Part shown: in pieces, positions 26,072 to 34,201 of the stretch
Layout of the letters: each line of letters begins with the position of its first letter
How positions within the stretch are numbered: the stretch's first letter is position 1
Source of the DNA: Mycolicibacter heraklionensis
GTDB taxonomy: Bacteria; Actinomycetota; Actinomycetes; Mycobacteriales; Mycobacteriaceae
Direction: 5' to 3'
Assembly: GCA_001673575.1 (NCBI GenBank)
Contig: LZME01000044.1
Coordinates: forward strand, 1 to 53,838
DNA: 53,838 nt
Position numbers and translations under genes: made by a program
Notes under the pieces: generated by a model
Told to the model about the DNA's origin: nothing
Database searches by the model: none
Seen by the model: the letters and a program-made list of their open reading frames with translations, nothing else

Positions 26072-29000
26072 TCAACGCGGCTTGGCCAGCGGGAACGGCA
26101 GGGTGTCCCGGATGCTGTGGCCCGTGATGAGCATGACGACGCGGTCCACGCCCATGCCCAGCCCGCCGGTCGGCGGCATCGCGTACTCCATGGCCTGCAG
26201 GAAGTCCTCGTCGAGTTCCATGGCCTCGGGGTCCCCGCCGGCGGCCAGCAGCGACTGCTGGTGCAGCCGGCGGCGCTGCTCCACCGGATCGGTGAGTTCG
26301 CTGTAGGCGGTGCCCAGCTCGACGCCCCACGCCACCAGGTCCCACCGCTCGGCCACTCCCGGCTTGCTGCGGTGCGGCCGGGTCAGCGGCGAGACCGAGG
26401 TGGGGAAGTCGGTGTAGAACGTGGGCTGCTCGGTGCGGGCCTCGACCAGGTGCTCGTAGAGCTCGAGCACTATCGCCCCGGCATCCCACTGCCGCAGGTA
26501 GTGAACGCCGGCCCGGTCGCACAACCGGCGCAGCGTGGCCACATCGGTGCCGGCGTCGATCTGCTCGCCGAGCGCGTCGGACACCGCGTCGTGCACGGTG
26601 CGCACCGGCCACTGCCCGGAGATATCGATCGCTTCGAGCTTGTCGCCGGCGCCCGGTCGCATCACCACCGGGGCACCATTGGCCGCCACCGCGGCGTTCT
26701 GGATCAGCTCGCGGGCCCCGTCGATCCAGGCCAGGTAGTCGCCGTGGGCCTGGTAGGCCTCCAGCAGGGTGAACTCCGGGTTGTGGCTGTAGTCGACGCC
26801 CTCGTTGCGAAACGCCCGGCCCAGCTCGAACACCCGCTCCACCCCGCCGACGCACAGCCGCTTGAGGTAGAGCTCCGGGGCGATGCGCAGATACAGGTCC
26901 AGGTCGTAGGCGTTGATGTGGGTGACGAACGGGCGCGCGTTGGCCCCGCCGTGCAGCTGCTGCAGGATCGGGGTCTCGACCTCCAGAAACCCCTTGGCGA
27001 ACAAGGTGTCCCGGATGGAGCGCAGCACATTGCTGCGGGCTGCGATCAGCTCGCGCGCTTGCGAGTTGATCGCCAGGTCCACGTAGCGGGTCCGCACCCG
27101 GGCCTCGGGGTCGGTCAGGCCTTTCCATTTGTCGGGCAGTGGGCGCAGGCATTTACCGACCAGCCGCCAGTGCGTCACCAGCAGCGACGGTGTCCCGTTG
27201 CGGCTCTGGCCCATCCGGCCGGTCGCCTCGACCAGGTCGCCGAGATCGACGCCCGCGCTGAAGTCCGCGGCGCGCGCGGCGCCGTCGGCGTGCGCGAGCA
27301 CCGAATTGTCGAGCAGCAACTGCACCTCACCGGACCAGTCACGCAGCTGGGCGAAGAGCACCCCGCCGTAGTCGCGCATCCGTAACACCCGCCCGGCCAC
27401 CGACACGGTCTCTTCGGTGCCGCTGGCCAGGGCTTGGCTCACACTGTGGCTGGGCGCGGCGCCCACCGGGTAGGCGTCGATGCCGCTGTCCTGCAACGAC
27501 TTCAGCTTGGCCATCCGGACCCGGACCTGCTCGGGAAGCCGGGGGAGCGTCTCGGCGGGCTCGGTGAAGTCGCCGGCGGCACCGCCGTCGATGGTGTCGG
27601 GGGCGGTCCCGTCGCTGTGCAGCCGCCCGGAGGCGGCCACCGTCGCCGGCACGGCGGAGTGGTGTCCGGTGTGCTGCTCGTTGCGCCGCGAGAAGGGCAG
27701 CACCAGAAAGCCTTCGGCGATCACCGACGCCACCCCGACGCGGGGGATCAGCCGGGCGTCCTCGTAGCAGGCATAGCGCGGCACCCACTCCGGCCGATAC
27801 TTCATGTTCGACCGGTACAACGTCTCCAGCTGCCACCAGCGGGAGAAGAACATCAGCAGCCGCCGCCACAGTCGCAGCACCGGACCGGCGCCCAGCTGCG
27901 CGCCCTGCTCGAAGGCGGCCCGGAACATCGCGAAGTTCAACGAGATCCGGCTGACACCGATGGTGGTGGCCTGCAGTGCCAGTTCGCTGACCATCAGTTC
28001 GATGGTGCCGTTGGGGGATTGCGGGGATCGGCGCATCAGATCCAGCGACACCCCGCTGTGCCCCCACGGCACCAGCGACAGCATCGCCACGACCTCCCCG
28101 GTACGCGGATCCCCGCGTACCGCCTCGACCAGCAGGCAGTCGGCGTCGGCCGGATCGCCCAGTCGGCCCAGCGCCATGGAGAACCCGCGCTCGGATTCGG
28201 TGTCGCGCCAGGCGTCGGCGTGTTCGATGACGCGGGCCATCTCGTCGGCGCCGATCTCGCCGTGCCGGCGCATCCGCACCGTCAGACCCGAGCGGCGGGC
28301 GCGGGTGACGGCCTGGCGCACCCCGCGCATGTCCGGGCCGGACAGTTTGAACTCCGAGGGCCGCAAGATCGCCTCGTCGCCCAGTTCCAGGGCGCTCAGC
28401 CCGGCGTCGCGGTAGGCCTGCGCGCCGGCGAAGCTGGCCCCCATCACACCGGGCGCCCAGCCGTAGTCCTTGCAGACCCGCAACCAGGTGTTGATGGCCT
28501 GCGGCCACGACCGCGGGTCGCCCACCGGATCGCCGCTGGCCAGGCAGACACCCACCTCGACCCGGTAGGTGATGGCGGCGCGCCCGTTGGGTGCGAACAC
28601 CACCGACTTGTCGCGACGGGTGGCGAAGTAGCCCAGCGAGTCGTTCTGGCCGTACTGCTCGAGCAGCCCGCGGATCGCCGACTCGTCCTGGCCGGTGAGG
28701 GCATTGTCGGCGCGCTGCGACAGAAACAGCACGATGGCCGCGATGATCAGGGCCAGGGCCCCCAGGAGTCCGCACAGGGCCTTGAGCCCGAAGTCCGGCT
28801 TGCCGGGGAAGAAGTCCGGTTCGAGCAGCCCGAAGCCGACCACCCGGTTCACCACGTAGGGCAGGCGCAACGGGCGTGTCACCGTGCCGGGGAACAGCTC
28901 GATGAGGCCCCAACACAGCAGAATCGCCACCGCCCAGCCGGCGATCAGCGTTGCGGCGGACTTGAGCAGCGCTCCGCGCCGCACTTTGGCCCAGAACTCG

Positions 29001-29419
29001 CCGTGGGCCAACACCAGCACCACGATCGTGGCCACATGCAGCACCAGGCCCGCGACACCGCTGATGACTTGGAACCGGTCGGAGGTGTCCGACACCAGCC
29101 GGCTGACGTTCCAGCCGCCGGCGACCACCAGGTTGGCGATCAGCAGCCACCAGGCGATGCGTTTGCGTGCGCTGAGCGCGGCCGCCAGCAGGGCCAGGAC
29201 GAAGGTCCAGGCCAGGCTGGTGTCCGGGAAATTGAACAGGTATTTGTCGACGAACTCCCGAGGCACCCGGATCGCCCACCGGATCACCGGTGACATGCTC
29301 GCCAGCAGCGACAATGTGGCGGCGATACCGACGGCCCAGGCGGCCGCGGAAGGCACCCAGTGCAACCGGGTGTTCGAGCGGCTGCGCGAGCGCGGCACGG
29401 GCGGCACTGTCAGGGTCAT
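26072..29419 (-). CDS. lysX: Bifunctional lysylphosphatidylglycerol synthetase / lysyl-tRNA synthetase LysX
   Basis: The 1115-residue protein joins three parts: about seven N-terminal membrane helices, an MprF-like DUF2156 lysyltransferase domain (about 250-560, [27 protein letters not shown]), and a C-terminal class II lysyl-tRNA synthetase with an OB-fold ([20 protein letters not shown]), motif 2 [20 protein letters not shown] and motif 3 [12 protein letters not shown]. It charges tRNA with lysine and moves it to phosphatidylglycerol, which in M. tuberculosis lowers sensitivity to cationic antimicrobial peptides and acid. ATG at 29419 is used; the open frame beyond covers the infC leader. 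It diverges from infC. Confidence 0.95.
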   Translation of the reverse strand: MTLTVPPVPRSRSRSNTRLHWVPSAAAWAVGIAATLSLLASMSPVIRWAIRVPREFVDKYLFNFPDTSLAWTFVLALLAAALSARKRIAWWLLIANLVVAGGWNVSRLVSDTSDRFQVISGVAGLVLHVATIVVLVLAHGEFWAKVRRGALLKSAATLIAGWAVAILLCWGLIELFPGTVTRPLRLPYVVNRVVGFGLLEPDFFPGKPDFGLKALCGLLGALALIIAAIVLFLSQRADNALTGQDESAIRGLLEQYGQNDSLGYFATRRDKSVVFAPNGRAAITYRVEVGVCLASGDPVGDPRSWPQAINTWLRVCKDYGWAPGVMGASFAGAQAYRDAGLSALELGDEAILRPSEFKLSGPDMRGVRQAVTRARRSGLTVRMRRHGEIGADEMARVIEHADAWRDTESERGFSMALGRLGDPADADCLLVEAVRGDPRTGEVVAMLSLVPWGHSGVSLDLMRRSPQSPNGTIELMVSELALQATTIGVSRISLNFAMFRAAFEQGAQLGAGPVLRLWRRLLMFFSRWWQLETLYRSNMKYRPEWVPRYACYEDARLIPRVGVASVIAEGFLVLPFSRRNEQHTGHHSAVPATVAASGRLHSDGTAPDTIDGGAAGDFTEPAETLPRLPEQVRVRMAKLKSLQDSGIDAYPVGAAPSHSVSQALASGTEETVSVAGRVLRMRDYGGVLFAQLRDWSGEVQLLLDNSVLAHADGAARAADFSAGVDLGDLVEATGRMGQSRNGTPSLLVTHWRLVGKCLRPLPDKWKGLTDPEARVRTRYVDLAINSQARELIAARSNVLRSIRDTLFAKGFLEVETPILQQLHGGANARPFVTHINAYDLDLYLRIAPELYLKRLCVGGVERVFELGRAFRNEGVDYSHNPEFTLLEAYQAHGDYLAWIDGARELIQNAAVAANGAPVVMRPGAGDKLEAIDISGQWPVRTVHDAVSDALGEQIDAGTDVATLRRLCDRAGVHYLRQWDAGAIVLELYEHLVEARTEQPTFYTDFPTSVSPLTRPHRSKPGVAERWDLVAWGVELGTAYSELTDPVEQRRRLHQQSLLAAGGDPEAMELDEDFLQAMEYAMPPTGGLGMGVDRVVMLITGHSIRDTLPFPLAKPR

Positions 29420-29511
29420 AGCCCGCGAGAATAAGCAGAAAAGCCGCGAAAAATATGTGAGGAATCGCCGGTGGGTGTGCTCGCGGGGAGGAAGCAGCCC
29501 TGAACTGCTGC

Positions 29512-29517
29512 TAGACT
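29512..29517 (+). promoter_or_regulatory. Candidate -10 element of the infC operon
   Basis: TAGACT fits the mycobacterial TANNNT -10 pattern and would start transcription near 29524, giving a leader of about 270 nt before infC. No convincing -35 hexamer is seen, as is common in mycobacteria. Confidence 0.4.
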
Positions 29518-29555
29518 CGCTTTCGCGACCGTCCCGGCGTACGCCAGGACAGCAA

Positions 29556-29660
29556 GTGGAGTTCCCTCCCACCACTGGCCCAGGAGCAATCCTTTCGGCT
29601 CAGTGGTCCGGTCGCAGGCGGTGCAAACCGCCTGCTCTGCGCGTTGCGCAGGCGGCTTGA
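29556..29660 (+). CDS. Possible 34-codon leader peptide in the infC leader
   Basis: GTG at 29556 follows AGGA by 6 bases and opens a 34-residue frame ending at TGA 29658-29660, just past the second GCAGGCGG. It includes an arginine-rich stretch (SGRRRCK) lying on the GNRA hairpin. Translation through it would disrupt that stem and could switch the leader. The frame may equally be chance; there is no homology evidence. Confidence 0.25.
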   Translation: MEFPPTTGPGAILSAQWSGRRRCKPPALRVAQAA

Positions 29661-29690
29661 TGCAATTCAGGCCGTGATCGGTCGGTATGG

Positions 29691-29715
29691 GCCCTGCTTC
29701 GTGCAGGGCTTTTTT
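29691..29715 (+). terminator. Intrinsic terminator inside the infC leader
   Basis: GCCCTGC (29691-29697), loop TTCGT, GCAGGGC (29703-29709) and a run of six T (29710-29715) form a textbook Rho-independent terminator, rare in mycobacteria. It lies 80 bases before the infC start on the same strand and after the promoter candidate, so it terminates the leader and not an upstream gene, because lysX runs the other way. Confidence 0.8.
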
Positions 29716-29794
29716 GCTGGTGGGTGGGGTCAGCGCCGCTGCGTCCGGACGAGCACTGCGGCGGCCGCGACCGAAGACTACCCAAGGAGGTCCC

Positions 29795-30418
<624 letters not shown>

Positions 30419-30444
30419 AAACCCGACAGCAGAACTGAGGAAAC

Positions 30445-30639
30445 ATGCCCAAGGCGAAAACCCACAGCGGCGCTTCGAAGCGATTCCGTCGCACCGGAAC
30501 CGGCAAGATCGTGCGGCAGAAGGCGAACGCCCGCCACCTGCTCGAGCACAAGCCGAGCACCCGCACCCGACGTCTGGCCGGCCGCACCGATGTGGCTGCC
30601 AGCGACACCAAGCGCGTCAACGCGATGCTGAACGGCTGA
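30445..30639 (+). CDS. rpmI: 50S ribosomal protein L35
   Basis: The 64-residue basic protein starts [22 protein letters not shown] and matches L35 throughout, a late-assembly component of the large subunit. GAGGAA lies 5 bases before the ATG. It is the second gene of infC-rpmI-rplT, 26 bases after infC. Confidence 0.97.
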   Translation: MPKAKTHSGASKRFRRTGTGKIVRQKANARHLLEHKPSTRTRRLAGRTDVAASDTKRVNAMLNG

Positions 30640-30696
30640 TTGCCGCTTTCTCCGCATCGCAATTCCCCTTACGCCCAACGAGAGTAGGAACACCCC

Positions 30697-31086
30697 ATGG
30701 CACGCGTGAAGCGCGCAGTCAACGCCCAGAAGAAGCGCCGTACAGTCCTGAAGGCTTCGAAGGGCTACCGTGGCCAGCGGTCGCGGCTGTACCGCAAGGC
30801 CAAAGAGCAGCAGCTGCACTCAATGACCTACGCCTACCGGGACCGTCGTGCCCGCAAGGGTGAGTTCCGGAAGCTGTGGATCTCCCGCATCAACGCGGCG
30901 GCCCGCGCCAACGACATCACCTACAACCGGCTGATCCAGGGCCTCAAGGCCGCCGGTGTCGAGGTGGACCGCAAGAACCTCGCTGAGATCGCCGTCAGCG
31001 ACGCGGCTGCGTTCACCGCGCTGGTCGAGGTCGCTCGGGCCGCGCTGCCCGAGGATGTCAACGCGCCTTCCGGCGAGGCTGCCTGA
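30697..31086 (+). CDS. rplT: 50S ribosomal protein L20
   Basis: The 129-residue protein starts [18 protein letters not shown] and contains the long basic helix [17 protein letters not shown] followed by the globular domain ending in [16 protein letters not shown]20 binds 23S rRNA early in assembly and, in other phyla, represses the rpmI-rplT unit. A 57-base gap separates it from rpmI, with AGGA before the ATG. It may be the ligand for the infC leader, but this is inference. Confidence 0.97.
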   Translation: MARVKRAVNAQKKRRTVLKASKGYRGQRSRLYRKAKEQQLHSMTYAYRDRRARKGEFRKLWISRINAAARANDITYNRLIQGLKAAGVEVDRKNLAEIAVSDAAAFTALVEVARAALPEDVNAPSGEAA

Positions 31087-31100
31087 CCCGAACCGAGCCG

Positions 31101-31883
31101 ATGCTGACCGAACGTTCGGCCCGGGTGGTCGCGGCGGTCAAGCTGCATCGGCACGTGGCCAGGAAGCGCGAACAGCGCTTCCTGGCCGAGGGGCCTAATC
31201 TGATCGAGGCCGCGATCGCACGCGGTCTGGTCCTTGAGGTCTTCGCCACCGAATCGGCGGCGCAGCGTCACCACGATCTGCTGGCTTGCGCGCAGGTACC
31301 GGTCCAACTGGTGACCGATCGCGCGGCAAAAGCCTTGTCGGACACCGTCACCCCGGCCGGATTGGTCGCGGTGTGCGCGCACGCCGAAGCGGAGCTGCAC
31401 ACATTGCTGGCCGATGCCCCGCGACTGGTGGCGGTGGCCGTCGGCATCGGCGAGCCCGGTAACGCCGGCACCCTGATACGCATCGCCGACGCCACCGGTG
31501 CCGACCTGGTGGTGCTGACCGGCAACAGCGTCGACCCCTATAACGGCAAGTGCCTGCGTTCGTCCGCGGGCAGCATCTTCAACGTCCCGGTCGTGGTGGC
31601 TGCCGACACCGATGCCGTGCTCACGGCGTTGGGACAGGCGGGACTGCAGCTGCTGGCGACGGCCCTTGACGGCGAACTGAGCCTCGACGACGCCGATCCG
31701 GTGCTGACCGCGCCCACCGCGTGGCTGTTCGGCCCGGAGGCCCAGGGGTTGCCGGCCGAGGCCGCAGCCGCCGCCGACCACCGGGTGCACATCCCGATGG
31801 CAGGCGGCGCTGAGAGCCTCAATGTTGCTGCCGCAGCAGCGATCTGCCTCTACCAGAGCGCGCGAGCCCAGCGCCGCGCTTAG
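31101..31883 (+). CDS. tsnR: SpoU-family (TrmH) rRNA 2-prime-O-methyltransferase
   Basis: The 260-residue protein has an N-terminal substrate-binding domain (RFLAEGPNLIEAAIA) and a SPOUT catalytic domain with the three motifs: GNAGTLIRIADATGA (motif 1), WLFGPEAQGLPAE (motif 2) and MAGGAESLNVAAAAAICLY (motif 3), which bind S-adenosylmethionine in a knot. M. tuberculosis Rv1644 in the same place is called tsnR by likeness to thiostrepton-resistance enzymes; the true rRNA position is not known. It follows rplT by 14 bases and ends overlapping the convergent MpaB-type gene by 4 bases. Confidence 0.9.
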   Translation: MLTERSARVVAAVKLHRHVARKREQRFLAEGPNLIEAAIARGLVLEVFATESAAQRHHDLLACAQVPVQLVTDRAAKALSDTVTPAGLVAVCAHAEAELHTLLADAPRLVAVAVGIGEPGNAGTLIRIADATGADLVVLTGNSVDPYNGKCLRSSAGSIFNVPVVVAADTDAVLTALGQAGLQLLATALDGELSLDDADPVLTAPTAWLFGPEAQGLPAEAAAAADHRVHIPMAGGAESLNVAAAAAICLYQSARAQRRA

Positions 31884-33001
31884 GCGGCCTTGGGCTTACG
31901 GCGCGGCGGCCGCGGCGTCAGACCGCTGCCGGCAGCCAGCGAGAAGGTGCTGTGCATCAGCGCACCGGCACGCTCGACCAGCTTCATGCCCCGGCTGACC
32001 GGCGGGACGTAGTGCATCCCGCTGCGGCGCCGGTCTTTTGGCGGTCCGCTGAACCACGGTGCTTCGATCGGCGGTGTGTCGCTGGGGATCTTGCCCTGCT
32101 CGCGCCGGTATCCGGCCAGCGCGCGCGGGTGCAGCCGAATCTCGTCCGGCACGAAGCTGAATGCCACGTGGCTGACCTTGCCCAGCAGCCGTAGCAGCAC
32201 CTCGTCGCCCTCTGACCAGCGCAGACCGGCCTTCTCTCGCACCACCGGCTCGAACAGTCCGGCCGCCACCCAGCGTTGGGCGGCCAGTGCCGGTTTGAAC
32301 ATCTGGTGCCACACCGCGTCGGGCATGGGGACGAACCACGGCTTCGGGATGCGGATGTTCAAGATGTCGATGGCGGCCGGCGTCAGCTCCAGCTCGTCCT
32401 CGCACACCCGGTTCCAGTACTCGCAGAACTCTTCCCAGGACTTCGGCACGGGGCGCATGCTCATGCCGTACATCTGGTACCACTGCACGTGCTCGTCGAA
32501 GAGTTGGCGTTTCTCGGCCAAAGTGAGCCCACCGTCGAAGTACTCGGCGAGCTTGATGATCAACATGAAGAACGTGGCGTGCGCCCAATAGAAGGTGTCG
32601 GGGTCCAGCGCGTGATAGCGCCGGCCCTTCTCGTCGACGCCCTTGATGTCGCGGTGATAGTCGCGGATCGAGGCACCGGTGTGCTGGGCCCGGATGCCGT
32701 CGTAGACGACGCCCATGATCGGGTACACCGACCGTGTCACGCGCTGCATCGGCTCGCTCAAGATGCTGGAGTGCTCGGTCACGCCGGCGCCCAGGCCGGG
32801 GTACATGTTCTCGATGGCGCCGATCCAAACGCCCATGATTCCGGTGCGCAGGTCACCGAAGTACTTCCAGGTCAACGAATCGGAGTTCAACGGCTCCACC
32901 GCGGTAGCGGGCTTGGGAGGGGTTTTGGCAACGCTCGGGGCACTGTCGTCGGCGGGCGCGGGCGCCTGCTCAACGGACGCGGTCGGCGTAACGGTCATCA
33001 C
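31880..33001 (-). CDS. Oxygenase MpaB family protein (DUF2236)
   Basis: The 373-residue protein belongs to the DUF2236/MpaB group, proposed haem-containing oxygenases related to latex-clearing protein. Core features include MGVVYDGIRAQHTGASIRDYHRD, LDPDTFYWAHATFFMLII, the helix QWYQMYGMSMRPVPKSWEEF, and the late HPRALAGYRREQGK. The N-terminal 40 residues are low-complexity and alanine/proline-rich. It is the counterpart of Rv1645c by position. Substrates in mycobacteria are unknown. A 30-bp palindromic operator sits 29 bases before the start, so it is probably under control of a TetR-type repressor encoded elsewhere, since no regulator gene lies beside it. Confidence 0.85.
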   Translation of the reverse strand: MMTVTPTASVEQAPAPADDSAPSVAKTPPKPATAVEPLNSDSLTWKYFGDLRTGIMGVWIGAIENMYPGLGAGVTEHSSILSEPMQRVTRSVYPIMGVVYDGIRAQHTGASIRDYHRDIKGVDEKGRRYHALDPDTFYWAHATFFMLIIKLAEYFDGGLTLAEKRQLFDEHVQWYQMYGMSMRPVPKSWEEFCEYWNRVCEDELELTPAAIDILNIRIPKPWFVPMPDAVWHQMFKPALAAQRWVAAGLFEPVVREKAGLRWSEGDEVLLRLLGKVSHVAFSFVPDEIRLHPRALAGYRREQGKIPSDTPPIEAPWFSGPPKDRRRSGMHYVPPVSRGMKLVERAGALMHSTFSLAAGSGLTPRPPRRKPKAA

Positions 33002-33030
33002 GTCTCCTGTCTTGAAACCTGAAACTACGA

Positions 33031-33060
33031 TAATTGTGACAACGATCGTTGTCTACATTA
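33031..33060. promoter_or_regulatory. 30-bp palindromic operator upstream of the MpaB-type gene
   Basis: GACAACGATCGTTGTC at 33038-33053 is a perfect 16-bp palindrome. It is extended by TAAT at 33031 and ATTA at 33057, giving 12 of 15 symmetric positions. It lies in the gap between divergent genes, much nearer the oxygenase gene. The pattern resembles TetR-family sites; the binder is not encoded next to it. Confidence 0.65.
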
Positions 33061-33140
33061 GTTGTGGCGCGTCGCCCCGAAAACGCCAATCGTGTCGTGT
33101 GCCACTGTCGGGGTCGTTGCCGGTCTCGGCGAGCGCCACC

Positions 33141-33146
33141 TACCCT
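33141..33146 (+). promoter_or_regulatory. Candidate -10 element giving a leaderless cyclase mRNA
   Basis: TACCCT fits TANNNT and ends 7 bases before the ATG at 33154. No ribosome site precedes that ATG, so a leaderless transcript is the simplest explanation for the start. Confidence 0.5.
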
Positions 33147-33153
33147 GAATTCC

Positions 33154-34059
33154 ATGGACCTCGAGCCGGCCCCTCGGCAGGCTGATGGGCTCGGGGAGGC
33201 GGTGGAGATGTCCGACGAGCCCAGCACCAACCGCCGCCCAACGTTCTCCCTGGATGAGGCCGCGGCCTGGCTGAACCGCACCACCAACGACGTCCGGATC
33301 GTGGACCTGGTCCGGCGGGTGCGGCGAGCGTTGCCCGGAGATCCGGAATTCGGTGATCCGTTGTCGACCGCCGGAGACGGCGGACCACAGGCCGCCGCGC
33401 GGGCGGCCGACCGCCTGATGGGCGATCGCTCGGCGGCCTCGCGTGAAGTCAGTCTGGGCGCGCTGCAGGTATGGCAGGCCCTGACCCAACGAATGTCGCG
33501 GGCGCCGGGCAATGCTGAGGCAACGCTGGTCTTCACTGATTTGGTGGGCTTCTCAACGTGGTCGCTGCAGTCCGGCGACGACGCCACCCTGACCCTGCTG
33601 CGGCGGGTGTCGCGGGCGATCGAGCCGCCGCTGCTGGACGCCGGCGGCCGCATCGTGAAACGGATGGGCGATGGGTTGATGGCCGTGTTCCGGGATCCGC
33701 TGGTGGCCGTCGCCGCAGTCCTGGAGGCGCAAGAGGCCATCCGTGAGGTCGAGGTCAACGGCCACACGCCGCGAATGCGGGTCGGCATCCACACCGGACG
33801 GCCCCAGCGGCTGGCCGACGACTGGCTCGGTGTGGACGTCAACATTGCCGCCCGGGTCATGGAACGCGCCGCCAAGGGCGGGATCGTGGTTTCCGGGCCG
33901 ACTTTGGAACGGATCGACCCGGCCGCCCTCGATGAACTGGGTGTGGTTGCCAAGCGAGCACGCCGTCAAGTGCTCGCGGCCAAGACCAGCGGCGTACCGG
34001 CGGATCTGACGATGTACCGCCTGAAGGTAGTTCGCCAGAGCCCTTCAAGCGCCGACTGA
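33154..34059 (+). CDS. Class III adenylate cyclase (Rv1647-like)
   Basis: The 301-residue protein makes cAMP from ATP as a homodimer. After an N-terminal regulatory-type region of 120 residues comes the cyclase domain with all key residues in one chain: metal-binding Asp129 (LVFTDLVGFS) and Asp173 (KRMGDGLMAVF), adenine-selecting Lys169 and Asp223, and transition-state residues Asn230 and Arg234 (VNIAARVMERA). It is soluble, with no membrane helix. Rv1647 is a known active cyclase. ATG at 33154 is chosen over a frame starting at 33049 because of the -10 element 7 bases upstream. The cAMP-binding universal stress protein at 17594 is a possible partner. Confidence 0.9.
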   Translation: MDLEPAPRQADGLGEAVEMSDEPSTNRRPTFSLDEAAAWLNRTTNDVRIVDLVRRVRRALPGDPEFGDPLSTAGDGGPQAAARAADRLMGDRSAASREVSLGALQVWQALTQRMSRAPGNAEATLVFTDLVGFSTWSLQSGDDATLTLLRRVSRAIEPPLLDAGGRIVKRMGDGLMAVFRDPLVAVAAVLEAQEAIREVEVNGHTPRMRVGIHTGRPQRLADDWLGVDVNIAARVMERAAKGGIVVSGPTLERIDPAALDELGVVAKRARRQVLAAKTSGVPADLTMYRLKVVRQSPSSAD

Positions 34060-34201
34060 TTGCGCCTCGTTAACTTCCTTGTGGGCCGGTCAGGTTGGCT
34101 CACACGAGTGGATGAACCCCGTTCCTTGGAATACCCTGCGGTGAGCAAGGTAACTATTTGACCGGTTTACACAGGTCGCCTTAAAGCAGAAGCGGGGAAT
34201 C

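Larger units (their letters stand above)
29524..29794 (+). ncRNA. Structured infC operon leader with alternative hairpins (attenuator)
   Basis: The leader holds, in order: a hairpin at 29531-29550 (GTCCCGGCG/CGCCAGGAC, one mismatch); a hairpin joining ACCACTG (29571-29577) to CAGTGGT (29601-29607); a perfect 9-bp stem GCAGGCGGT/ACCGCCTGC (29614-29622 with 29627-29635) capped by a GCAA tetraloop; a second copy of GCAGGCGG at 29648-29655 able to compete for the same ACCGCCTGC strand; and an intrinsic terminator at 29691-29715. Competing stems before a terminator are the layout of an attenuator. Control of infC-rpmI-rplT by ribosomal protein L20 or IF3 occurs in other bacteria by different leaders; the signal here is unknown. 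Confidence 0.65.

Noticed and set aside
27339..29279. Alternative minus-strand frame of 646 codons inside lysX
   Set aside because: Frame-shifted shadow of lysX with no motif; the lysX frame aligns along its whole length.
27434..29293. Plus-strand frame of 619 codons opposite lysX
   Set aside because: Antisense shadow; lysX is unambiguous and this frame has no recognisable domain or start signal.
29687..29794. ATG at 29687 as the start of infC
   Set aside because: This start would translate through the terminator hairpin and add 36 residues not found in IF3; AAGGAGG is placed for ATC at 29795.
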